NCBI GenBank assembly: GCA_022841375.1
Contig: JALHRQ010000011.1
Span: 53,603-117,602 of the forward strand
Source of the DNA: Burkholderiales bacterium
Lineage (GTDB): Bacteria > Pseudomonadota > Gammaproteobacteria > Burkholderiales > SG8-41
Length of the DNA stretch: 64,000 bases
Reading direction: 5' to 3'
In this document: in pieces, positions 36,794-44,702 of the stretch
How the letters are laid out: each line of letters starts with the position of its first letter
How positions within the stretch are numbered: position 1 is the stretch's first letter
Program-made: the position numbers and the translations under genes
The notes under the pieces: generated by a model
What the model saw: only the letters and a program-made list of their open reading frames with translations
Databases searched by the model: none
What the model was told of the DNA's origin: nothing

Positions 36794-37480
36794 TTAAGGC
36801 TTTCTAATCAACGGGATACAGTCAGTCAGCGCGCCTACTATAGCATCAACATCCAGGCTATGCACATCGTGGCCCTCGTTGTAGCCGTACGGCACGCAGA
36901 ACACCGGGCAGCCGGCGGCGCGCGCCGCCAGCGCGTCGTTGCCCGAATCGCCGACCATCAGCATGCGCGCCGGGGCAATACCCAACTGATCGCACACATG
37001 CAACAACTGCATCGGGTCGGGTTTCTTGCGTGGCAGCGTGTCACCGGAAACCGTCTGCTCGAAAAAAGACGCGAGGCCCATACGTTCCAGCAACGGCACC
37101 GTAAACGCGCCCGCCTTGTTGGTGACACAGGCCAGCCGGAATCCGGCGGCGCGCATCTGCTCCAGGCCTTCGCGCACACCGGGATACATCGTGGTGTGGC
37201 GACCGTTGACCTCGGCATAAAATCGCTCGAACACCGGCAGCGCGCGCGCCATGGCCTCGGCACTGGCTTTGCCGTCGATGTCACGCGCCAGCGCGCGTTC
37301 GACCAGACGCGGGATGCCCTTGCCGACAAAATTGCGCACGGTATCCAGCGGCAGCACCGCCTCATCCAGTGCTTCCAGCATCAGGTTGGTGGCGGCGGCG
37401 AGATCGGGGATGGTGTCGAGCAGCGTGCCGTCGAGATCGATCATCACGGCCTCGACAGTCAACGGGAACTGGTTTTTCAT
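36794..37480 (-). CDS. gph: phosphoglycolate phosphatase
   Basis: A 228-residue HAD-superfamily phosphatase removing 2-phosphoglycolate. HAD motif I is MIDLDGTLLDTIPDLAAA, motif II ACVTNKAG, motif III RKKPDP and motif IV MVGDSGNDALAARAAG; the cap domain sits after motif I. It lies between rpe and trpE, an order conserved in betaproteobacteria. Related HADs with other substrates cannot be excluded. Confidence 0.92.
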   Translation of the reverse strand: MKNQFPLTVEAVMIDLDGTLLDTIPDLAAATNLMLEALDEAVLPLDTVRNFVGKGIPRLVERALARDIDGKASAEAMARALPVFERFYAEVNGRHTTMYPGVREGLEQMRAAGFRLACVTNKAGAFTVPLLERMGLASFFEQTVSGDTLPRKKPDPMQLLHVCDQLGIAPARMLMVGDSGNDALAARAAGCPVFCVPYGYNEGHDVHSLDVDAIVGALTDCIPLIRKP

Positions 37481-37535
37481 TTTTGAGGTAACAATTTGCC
37501 CATGCGGTCAGCGCCGCGCGGTAAATACAAAAAAA

Positions 37536-38198
37536 TCAGGATTTGGCGAGTGCCGCGCGCATTGCGGTGATGGTGGCCTTGTAATCCTTGGCACCGAAAA
37601 TCGCCGAACCAGCGACAAACGTGTCGGCGCCGGCTTTGGCGATCTCGGCAATATTGTCGGTTTTGACGCCGCCGTCGACTTCCAGCCAGATGTCACGGCC
37701 GCTGCGCGCGATGCGCTCACGCACGGCCTTGATCTTGGCCAGCGCACCCGGAATGAACGACTGCCCGCCGAAACCCGGGTTGACCGACATGATCAGCACC
37801 AGATCGAGCTTGTCGAGCGCGTGATCAAGATAATGCAGGGGGGTCGCCGGGTTGAACACCAGCCCGGCCTTGCAGCCCTGTTCCTTGATCAGCCCGATGG
37901 TGCGGTCGATGTGCTCGGAGGCTTCGGGATGGAAGGATATGATGTTGGCACCGGCCTTGGCGAAATCCGGAATGATGCGATCGACCGGTTTCACCATCAG
38001 GTGCACATCGATCGGCACCTGCACCAGCGGGCGGATCGCCTGGCAGACCATCGGGCCGATGGTCAGATTCGGCACGTAATGGTTGTCCATCACATCGAAA
38101 TGGATGAGATCTGCGCCGGCCGCGACAACGGCCTTCACTTCTTCACCCAATCGGGCAAAGTCGGCGGACAGGATGCTGGGCGCAATGCGGTGGGTCAT
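37536..38198 (-). CDS. rpe: ribulose-phosphate 3-epimerase
   Basis: A 220-residue TIM-barrel epimerase interconverting ribulose 5-phosphate and xylulose 5-phosphate. It begins [17 protein letters not shown] and has the metal-binding [31 protein letters not shown] and [12 protein letters not shown] chose the ATG at 38198; a TTG at 38216 would add six residues but has no better ribosome binding site. It is divergent from apaG. Confidence 0.95.
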   Translation of the reverse strand: MTHRIAPSILSADFARLGEEVKAVVAAGADLIHFDVMDNHYVPNLTIGPMVCQAIRPLVQVPIDVHLMVKPVDRIIPDFAKAGANIISFHPEASEHIDRTIGLIKEQGCKAGLVFNPATPLHYLDHALDKLDLVLIMSVNPGFGGQSFIPGALAKIKAVRERIARSGRDIWLEVDGGVKTDNIAEIAKAGADTFVAGSAIFGAKDYKATITAMRAALAKS

Positions 38199-38300
38199 GG
38201 CGATATCCGGATTCAATTCAGGGGAATTTTACCTGTTCTGGCGGTCCAATGAAGGCAATGCCAACTTCCGCCGCCGCGCTGTGAATGCGAGAATAGGACC

Positions 38301-38681
38301 ATGACCGAACCCAAATACCAGATCAGCGTATCTCCCCGCGCCTTTTACATCGCGGAGCAATCCGATGCCGACGCCGGACGTTATGCCTTCGCCTACACCA
38401 TCACCATCACCAACAGCGGCGGCGTGCCTGCACAACTGATCAGCCGCCACTGGATCATTACTGACGCCAACAACCAGGTGCAGGAAGTCAAAGGCCAGGG
38501 CGTGGTGGGCGCGCAGCCCAAGCTGAAACCCGGCGAGAGTTTCGAATACACCAGCGGCTCGATGCTGGCGACACCTGTAGGTACGATGCGCGGCAGTTAT
38601 CAGATGATCGCCGACGACGGCACCCGCTTCGACGCGCCCATCCCCGAATTCACGCTGTCGGTGCCGCGCGTGCTGCACTAA
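38301..38681 (+). CDS. apaG: Co2+/Mg2+ efflux protein ApaG
   Basis: A 126-residue protein with a fibronectin III-like beta fold. It has the family pattern RYAFAYTITITNSGGVPAQL, SRHWIITDANNQVQEVKGQG, GAQPKLKPGESFEYTSG and PVGTMRGSYQM. ApaG loss affects Co2+ resistance and Mg2+ efflux in Salmonella; the molecular role is unclear. It is followed by a methyltransferase gene 25 bases on. Confidence 0.95.
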   Translation: MTEPKYQISVSPRAFYIAEQSDADAGRYAFAYTITITNSGGVPAQLISRHWIITDANNQVQEVKGQGVVGAQPKLKPGESFEYTSGSMLATPVGTMRGSYQMIADDGTRFDAPIPEFTLSVPRVLH

Positions 38682-38706
38682 GCGGTCGCGCCCGGATTCC
38701 GCGCGC

Positions 38707-39468
38707 ATGTCGCTCCGCAACAGCTATACACGGCTTGCACCGGTTTACGACTGGCTGGTCGGACCCGCGTTGGCCCGTGTGCGCGCCCACAGTCTGGCCC
38801 GCCTGCCGGCGGCCGGCGCACATATCCTGCTCAACGGCGTCGGCACCGGGCTCGACCTGCCGCTGTTGCCGGCAACAAATCAATACACCGCGCTCGACCT
38901 CACCCGCGCCATGCTCGACCGGGCGCAGCCGCGCCGCGGCAAACTGGATGTGCAATGGGTGCAGGGGGACAGCCAGCAACTGCCGTTACGCGACAACAGT
39001 TTCGACCATGTGCTGTTGCATCTGATCCTGGCTATCGTCCCCGACAGTCGCGCCGCGCTGCGTGAAGCCGCACGGGTCGTGCGCACCGGCGGCAAACTGT
39101 TCGTGCTGGATAAATTCCTGCGTCGCGGCGAAACAGCAGTGCTGCGCCGGATGCTCAATCCGCTGATGCGGCGGATTGCAACCAGAACCGACGTTGTATT
39201 TGAAGATGTGCTCGCCGGCGTGAACGGTTTGCGTGTCATCGATGATCAGCCCGCGATGGCCGGCGGCTGGTTCCGCCTGATTACACTGGAAAAAACAGAC
39301 GCTCAGGATTTTCCCGAAGAATCGGAATCATCGTCATCACGACGCGGCCATGTCAGCCAGACGATGCCGACCAGCAGCGAAACAGCTACCGCCACCTCAA
39401 TCACAAACCACATCAATCCGCTCATTGCGCCCTGTCTTTCACCTGGATTTGCCGATGCACAAGCCTGA
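38707..39468 (+). CDS. class I SAM-dependent methyltransferase (UbiE-like fold)
   Basis: A 253-residue methyltransferase. Motif I is HILLNGVGTGLDLPLLPA, followed by YTALDLTRAMLDRAQPR, LDVQWVQGDSQQLPLRDNSF and HVLLHLILAIVPDSRAALRE, the standard SAM fold. The substrate is unknown. The conserved fold ends near WFRLITLEKTD; the last ~50 residues are Ser/Thr-rich and lie antisense to a small membrane-protein frame at 39303-39425. The stop at 39468 overlaps the mltA start by 14 bases, so coupling is likely. Confidence 0.85.
   Translation: MSLRNSYTRLAPVYDWLVGPALARVRAHSLARLPAAGAHILLNGVGTGLDLPLLPATNQYTALDLTRAMLDRAQPRRGKLDVQWVQGDSQQLPLRDNSFDHVLLHLILAIVPDSRAALREAARVVRTGGKLFVLDKFLRRGETAVLRRMLNPLMRRIATRTDVVFEDVLAGVNGLRVIDDQPAMAGGWFRLITLEKTDAQDFPEESESSSSRRGHVSQTMPTSSETATATSITNHINPLIAPCLSPGFADAQA
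39303..39425 (-). CDS. small single-span membrane protein (40 residues), antisense to the methyltransferase tail
   Basis: On the minus strand an ATG at 39425 opens 40 codons. The first 26 residues form a credible membrane helix (MSGLMWFVIEVAVAVSLLVG then IVWLTWP) followed by RRDDDDSDSSGKS, a positive-then-acidic soluble tail. CAGGG lies seven bases upstream. The layout of Trp-flanked helix plus charged tail is typical of small membrane proteins. Overlap with the less conserved end of the methyltransferase supports it being real, but no homologue is recalled with certainty. Confidence 0.5.
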   Translation of the reverse strand: MSGLMWFVIEVAVAVSLLVGIVWLTWPRRDDDDSDSSGKS

Positions 39469-40711
39469 CTTTAACAAACTGCCGCTGCGGGCGTTGCTCG
39501 CTGCGCTCGCCAGCGCCATTGCGCTGCTGGCCTGTCGTGCCACGCCGGAAAAACCCGTGGAACCACCGGCGCCTGCGCCGGTGGTCGCGCCTGTACCCTC
39601 GCAAACATCAATCGAACCACCGGTGGCCGCACAACCCACCGCGCCGCTCGCGGCGAGTCATCTGCGACGCGGCGCCTGGAACGACCTGCCAGGCTGGCGC
39701 GATGACGATCCGGCGGCAGCGTGGGGCGCGCTGCTGATCAGTTGCGGCGCGTTGAAAGCGCAGGAAGCCTGGCGGTCAGTCTGTGTTGCGGCAAATGCGC
39801 TGCAACGACCCGGCCGTGATCAGGCGCGGCGTTTTTTCGAAACCCAGTTCACGCCTTACCAGTTGCTGCAACCGGACGGCGGCACCGAGGGACTTGCCAC
39901 CGGTTATTACGAACCGCTGTTGCGCGGCAGCCGCGTCCAGACCGCACGCTACCGTTATCCGATTTACGGCGTGCCCGATGACCTGCTCATACTCGATCTG
40001 TCGGCGTTCAGTGCCGAGCCGCGCGATGCGCGCGCACGGGCGCGCATCGACGGCAAACGCGTGGTGCCCTATTACGACCGCGCGCAGATTGAGGCGGGCG
40101 CCGCGCCGCTACGCGGCCGCGAAATCGCCTGGGTCGACGACCCGGTCGAACTTTTTTTTCTGCAAATCCAGGGCTCGGGTCGCCTGGATCTTGAAGACGG
40201 CAGCGTAATGCGTGTCGGTTATGCCGACCACAACGGACATCCCTACCGTTCGATCGGCCGCCTGTTGATCGACCGCGGCGAACTGACTCCTGATCGCGCT
40301 TCGATGCAGGGCATCAAAGCCTGGGCGAAGCAAAACCCCGACAAGCTGCGCGCCGTGCTCGACTACAACCCGCGCTATGTGTTTTTCCGCGAACTGCCGC
40401 CGGGCCTGGGAGGTCCGCTGGGCGCGCAGGGTGTGCCGTTGACAGCGCGCCGCTCGATTGCCGTCGATCCGCGTTTCGTGCCGCTGGGCGCGCCGGTATT
40501 CCTCGCCACCACCTGGCCGCTGAGTGCCAAACCGTTGAACCAGGTGATGCTCGCACAGGACACCGGCTCGGCAATCCGCGGCGCCGTGCGCGCGGATTTC
40601 TTCTGGGGTTACGGCGATGATGCCGGCCGCGAAGCCGGCCGCATGAAACAACCTTTACGGATGTGGGTGCTGTTGCCGGCCGGTTATCCGGTCAATGGCG
40701 CTGCAAACTGA
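39455..40711 (+). CDS. mltA: membrane-bound lytic murein transglycosylase A
   Basis: A 418-residue outer-membrane lipoprotein that cleaves glycan strands forming 1,6-anhydroMurNAc ends. The lipobox LLAC follows a short signal (residues about 10-28), then a Pro-rich linker. MltA features include ATGYYEPLLRGSRVQTARYR, FFLQIQGSGRLDLEDGSVMR, YADHNGHPYRSIGRLLIDRG and the C-terminal 3D domain ending AQDTGSAIRGAVRADFFWGY, with the catalytic Asp. The ATG at 39455 lies inside the end of the methyltransferase gene. Confidence 0.94.
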   Translation: MHKPDFNKLPLRALLAALASAIALLACRATPEKPVEPPAPAPVVAPVPSQTSIEPPVAAQPTAPLAASHLRRGAWNDLPGWRDDDPAAAWGALLISCGALKAQEAWRSVCVAANALQRPGRDQARRFFETQFTPYQLLQPDGGTEGLATGYYEPLLRGSRVQTARYRYPIYGVPDDLLILDLSAFSAEPRDARARARIDGKRVVPYYDRAQIEAGAAPLRGREIAWVDDPVELFFLQIQGSGRLDLEDGSVMRVGYADHNGHPYRSIGRLLIDRGELTPDRASMQGIKAWAKQNPDKLRAVLDYNPRYVFFRELPPGLGGPLGAQGVPLTARRSIAVDPRFVPLGAPVFLATTWPLSAKPLNQVMLAQDTGSAIRGAVRADFFWGYGDDAGREAGRMKQPLRMWVLLPAGYPVNGAAN

Positions 40712-40725
40712 CCCGTTCAAAGAAT

Positions 40726-42111
40726 ATGCGTGAGCGTACGCAGCGCGCCTTGCGCTCGATCCTCGACAGCACCGGCTGGCACAACGCACCGCTGTCAGCG
40801 TTACGGATCGCGCCGTCGCCCAACATGCTGCCGACGTCACTGCCCATCGGCGCACTCGCCGGCGCTGCGCTGAGCGCCACCGGACTGGCCGCCGCGGCGC
40901 TATGGCAATTGCGCAGCGGCAAACTGCAGCAGATCAGGGTCGACACCCGCGCCGCAACGCTGGCGATGACCTCGGCGACTTATCTTCGCGTCAACGGCGA
41001 AGCGGTGAAATCCTGGGATCCGATTACCGGTTATTACCGGGTCAGCAACGGTGAGTGGGTCTACCTGCACGGTAATTTTGCGCATCTGCGCGACGGATTG
41101 CTGAAACTGTTCGACGTGCCCAACGATCCTGAAGCCCTGCGCGCCGCCCTGACAACCTGGTCGGCGGCGGCAATCGAGGATGCCGCAGGTCAGCGTGGTT
41201 TGTGTGGCGTCATCGTCCGCACTGCCGCGGCCTGGGAAGCGCACGCGCAGGCGCGCGCCACGGCGGCATTGCCACTGATTGAAATCAGCCGTATCGGCGA
41301 CGCGCCCCCGCAACCGATGGCCATTGCTGCCCGCCCGCTTTCCGATATCCGCGTACTGGATCTGTCGCGGGTGATCGCCGGACCAATGACCGCGCGCACG
41401 CTGGCCGAACATGGCGCCACTGTGATGCAAGTTGGTGCGCCACACCTGCCGTCGATCGAATCGCTGGTGATCGACACCGGGTTCGGCAAACATTCCTGCG
41501 CGGTTGATCTGGATACAGGATCCGGCGTCAATGCGCTGCACGGCCTGATTGACGACGCCGATATTTTCCTCAATGCCTATCGACCGGGTGCGCTGGAACG
41601 CCGCGGCTTTTCTCCAGAGGCACTCTCCGAGCGACGACCCGGTATTATCTATGTGACGATCAGCGCCTTTTCCCGGGCTGGTCCTTGGGCACAGCGCCGC
41701 GGTTACGACACGCTGGTGGCCGCCGCCAGCGGACTGACCTGGTCAGGCGCCGGTGATCCCGCGCGCCTGCCTTGCCAGCCGCTGGATTATTTGACCGGTT
41801 ATCTGGGCGCATACGGCGCGATGCTCGCGCTGCAACGCCGCGCGCAGCAAGGCGGCTCATGGCACGTGCAGTTGTCGCTGGAACGCACCTCGGCATGGCT
41901 TCGTGAAATGACCGGAACCCTCGGCCGGGAAGACGCAATGGCATCCTTCGTGCCGCCTGCCGCCGAAATCACCGATCTCTACGCGGAATCACCATCCCGC
42001 TTCGGCACGCTGCGCCACCTCAAACCGGTGGTGCAGATGAGCGAAACCCCGGCGCGCTGGGATCGGCAGCCCGTTCCCTTGGGCAGTGATCCGGCGCTGT
42101 GGCCGGCTTGA
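40726..42111 (+). CDS. CaiB/BaiF class III CoA-transferase family protein
   Basis: A 461-residue protein. The second half has the family III pattern DIRVLDLSRVIAGPMTARTL, then GFGKHSCAVDLDTGSGVNAL, DADIFLNAYRPGALERRGF, PGIIYVTISAFSRAGPWA and RRGYDTLVAAASGLTW. These enzymes move CoA between carboxylic acids. The catalytic Asp expected after the Rossmann-like region could not be placed with certainty. The start at 40726 (MRERTQRALRSIL) is 14 bases past mltA; its RBS is weak. Confidence 0.85.
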   Translation: MRERTQRALRSILDSTGWHNAPLSALRIAPSPNMLPTSLPIGALAGAALSATGLAAAALWQLRSGKLQQIRVDTRAATLAMTSATYLRVNGEAVKSWDPITGYYRVSNGEWVYLHGNFAHLRDGLLKLFDVPNDPEALRAALTTWSAAAIEDAAGQRGLCGVIVRTAAAWEAHAQARATAALPLIEISRIGDAPPQPMAIAARPLSDIRVLDLSRVIAGPMTARTLAEHGATVMQVGAPHLPSIESLVIDTGFGKHSCAVDLDTGSGVNALHGLIDDADIFLNAYRPGALERRGFSPEALSERRPGIIYVTISAFSRAGPWAQRRGYDTLVAAASGLTWSGAGDPARLPCQPLDYLTGYLGAYGAMLALQRRAQQGGSWHVQLSLERTSAWLREMTGTLGREDAMASFVPPAAEITDLYAESPSRFGTLRHLKPVVQMSETPARWDRQPVPLGSDPALWPA

Positions 42112-42162
42112 CTGACCGCTGCGGTTCAGTTAAAAGTGAGTGCATACTATTAATTAAGTATA

Positions 42163-42172
42163 TGTTTTTATT
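42163..42172 (+). repeat. TGTTTTTATT motif in an AT-rich intergenic patch
   Basis: The ten bases match the start of the motif at 22187 and 55600. They lie in an AT-rich patch (about 42140-42190) within the 207-base gap between the convergent CoA-transferase and adenylate cyclase genes. A 6-base inverted repeat GTATAT/ATATAC flanks it. A weak bulged hairpin (CTGACCG with CGGTTCAG) lies near the CoA-transferase stop. Confidence 0.45.
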
Positions 42173-42318
42173 AACATTAATATACATCCCTATCAATCAG
42201 GATTTCAGGCGACGATGTAAATTGAGCCGGCGCGGCAGTCGCCGAAAAAATTTCAGGGCGCATACCGGCGGTGAACTTCAGTTTTTGCGAATAAATGAGC
42301 GGCTGTAGAAACCGGGAC

Positions 42319-44676
42319 TCAATCCGCTTTCAACGACCACACGCCATCCCAGTCCGCAGGCGGCGGCGTCTTGCGATAGATTTCGCAGCGCTCGAGATAC
42401 AGGCTGGACGGCCGGTCGGCAGGATTGGCCTTGAGCACTTCGCTGAACAGCCGGCGCGCCTGATCCCAGTTGCGGTCGCGATAGTGGGCGACCGCTTCGG
42501 CAAAGGCGAAAATCACCTCGTCCATATGCGGAAAGCTCTCCGCGGTGTGGTGTTCCAGCACTTCGCACAGGGATACCGGCCGCTGCATGCCGCGGACGCG
42601 AATCAGATCAAGATCACGCATGCGCACCGGCGTGTGCAGCCGCGCTGCCGTGGTCTCGCACATCAGCACGCCCGTGCCGTAATATTTGTTGGCATTCTGC
42701 AGCCGCTCGGCGAGATTGACCCGGTCGCCGATCACCGTATATTCCAGCCTCTTGGGCGAGCCGATGCTGCCGGCCACCACGTCGCCGGTGCTGATGCCGA
42801 TGCCGATGTTGATCTGCTCCTGCCCCACGGCGGCCCGCCGCAGGTTCAGTTCGCGCAGGGCCATCATCATCCGGCTGCCGACCATCACGGCGTTCGCCGC
42901 ATCGTCCTGGCGCGAGCGCACCGACCCGAACACGGCCATGATCATGTCGCCGATGTACTTGTCGAGGATGCCGTTGTGCGCAAAAACGACGTCGACCATG
43001 TCGGTAAAGTAGTCGTTGAGCATGGCCACCGTTTCGCGCGCGCCCAGCCGCTCGGACATGGTGGTAAAACCGCGGATGTCGGAAAACAGCACGCTGACCT
43101 CGCGATTAACCCCGCCCAGCGCCGCGTTGCCCCCTTCCAGCAGCTCATCCATCACGGCTTTGCTCATGTAGCGCGACATCGTGTTGCGCAACCGCTTCTC
43201 GCGCGTAATGTCCTCCATGATCAGCATTGAACCGATGCGTTTATCGCGCATGTCCTGCAGCGGCACCGCGGTCATGTTGACCGACACCGCCTGGCGCACG
43301 CCGAGCACCAGGTCGGAATCGATCGTGCTGTCGGTGCGTCCGGTGCGCTGCACCTTGTCGAGGCTGTTGGTCACCCAGCTGTTGGCGCCACTGAAAACTT
43401 GGCTGATCTCAAGCCCCAGAACATCGCTCTCGGCACGCTGCAGGATGCGCAAAGCCGACTCATTGACCTTGCTGACGACGTTGCCGGCATTGAGTGTGAC
43501 TACACCGTTGCTCATGCTGCGCAGGATGCTTTCGTTGTAATTGCGCGAATCGCTGACGTCTTCAAACAGCTGCGCGTTCTCGATCGACACCGCCGCCTGC
43601 GCGCATAACGCCTCCAGCCGTCGCTGATCGCCTGCAGTAAACGCGCCCTCCTTTTTGTTGAGGATCTCCATCACACCGACCTTATTGCCGCCGCGGGTGG
43701 CGATGGGCATGCACAGGATGTTGCGCGTGCGGTAACCGGTGTCCTTGTCCACGGCCTGGTTGAAGCGCGGGTCGCGATAGGCATCGTCGATATTGATGCA
43801 GTTTCCGGTGGTGAAACATTCTCCGGCAATGCCCACCCCCGCCGGAAAACGGATGACACCCGATCCCTCGCCGCCGGCGACCCGTGACCACAATTCGTTG
43901 CTTGCGGCATCGTACAGGAACAGTGCTCCGCGGTCGGCGCCGAGCAGCTGCGTCGCTGCGGCAAGAATTTTTTCAAGCAGCGGATCAAGCTTGATTTCCG
44001 ATGTGATGGAGCTGACCACATCGAGCAGCAGCGCCTCTTCGCGCTGTGAGCGCTCGACACGTTCGAACATGCGTGCATTTTCCAGCGCGGCGGCGGCCTG
44101 CGAAGCCAGCGCCTCGAGCGCCTGCTGGTCTTCAGTATCGAATTCACCGGCTCGTTTGTTCAGCGCCTGCGTCACGCCGATGACTTCATTGCGATTGTTG
44201 CGGATCGGCACACACAGCAGGTTTCGGGTACGGTAACCGGTTTCGGTATCAACCCAGCGGTTGAAGCGCGGATCGGCATAGGCGTCGGGGATGATTTCGC
44301 CGCGACCGCTGGTGAATACCGAACCCGCAATACCCTGACCGACGGGAAAACGCACCTCGCCCACGGCATTGCCCTGCATCACACGGGAAAACAATTCGCC
44401 AGTTTCGGCATCGTGCAGGAACAGCGAACTGCGTTCGGCGTCGAGCGATGCCGTCACCACCTCCAGCAGACGGGTAAACAGAACATCCAGCGACAGGGTG
44501 TCGGAAACGCGGTTCGCCATATTGACCAGCGCGGTGTTGCGGCGTGCAACGGCGGCAATGCGCAGCAGCAACTGGGCCTTGCCGGCATCCGGCAATTCGG
44601 CCAGCAGACGCTCGACCGCCGCCGGTGCCAGCCGGTGTTCGAGAATGCCACGGACGATTTCGGCGCTGATTTCCAT
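42319..44676 (-). CDS. GAF-GAF-PAS class III adenylate cyclase
   Basis: A 785-residue cytosolic sensor cyclase. Two GAF domains are visible (about residues 40-190 and 215-365, with twin segments DTETGYRTRNLLCVPIRNN and DKDTGYRTRNILCMPIA), then a PAS domain (about 375-490, SILRSMSNGVVTLNAGN) and a class III cyclase domain (about 525-700). The metal Asp residues lie in VLFSDIRGFTTMSERLG and LDKYIGDMIMAVFG, where the Lys, together with Thr in RLEYTVIGDRVNLAERL, fits ATP rather than GTP. The C-terminus is a TPR-like helix pair ending DWDGVWSL. The ATG at 44676 has GGGAG seven bases upstream. It is last in the four-gene signalling cluster and looks active. Confidence 0.92.
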   Translation of the reverse strand: MEISAEIVRGILEHRLAPAAVERLLAELPDAGKAQLLLRIAAVARRNTALVNMANRVSDTLSLDVLFTRLLEVVTASLDAERSSLFLHDAETGELFSRVMQGNAVGEVRFPVGQGIAGSVFTSGRGEIIPDAYADPRFNRWVDTETGYRTRNLLCVPIRNNRNEVIGVTQALNKRAGEFDTEDQQALEALASQAAAALENARMFERVERSQREEALLLDVVSSITSEIKLDPLLEKILAAATQLLGADRGALFLYDAASNELWSRVAGGEGSGVIRFPAGVGIAGECFTTGNCINIDDAYRDPRFNQAVDKDTGYRTRNILCMPIATRGGNKVGVMEILNKKEGAFTAGDQRRLEALCAQAAVSIENAQLFEDVSDSRNYNESILRSMSNGVVTLNAGNVVSKVNESALRILQRAESDVLGLEISQVFSGANSWVTNSLDKVQRTGRTDSTIDSDLVLGVRQAVSVNMTAVPLQDMRDKRIGSMLIMEDITREKRLRNTMSRYMSKAVMDELLEGGNAALGGVNREVSVLFSDIRGFTTMSERLGARETVAMLNDYFTDMVDVVFAHNGILDKYIGDMIMAVFGSVRSRQDDAANAVMVGSRMMMALRELNLRRAAVGQEQINIGIGISTGDVVAGSIGSPKRLEYTVIGDRVNLAERLQNANKYYGTGVLMCETTAARLHTPVRMRDLDLIRVRGMQRPVSLCEVLEHHTAESFPHMDEVIFAFAEAVAHYRDRNWDQARRLFSEVLKANPADRPSSLYLERCEIYRKTPPPADWDGVWSLKAD

Positions 44677-44702
44677 CTCCGCGCTCCCGGCGGTTGAAAG
44701 GC

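Noticed and set aside
42112..42140. A terminator hairpin after the CoA-transferase gene.
   Set aside because: The stem has a bulge and is followed by TTAAAAG, not a T-run.
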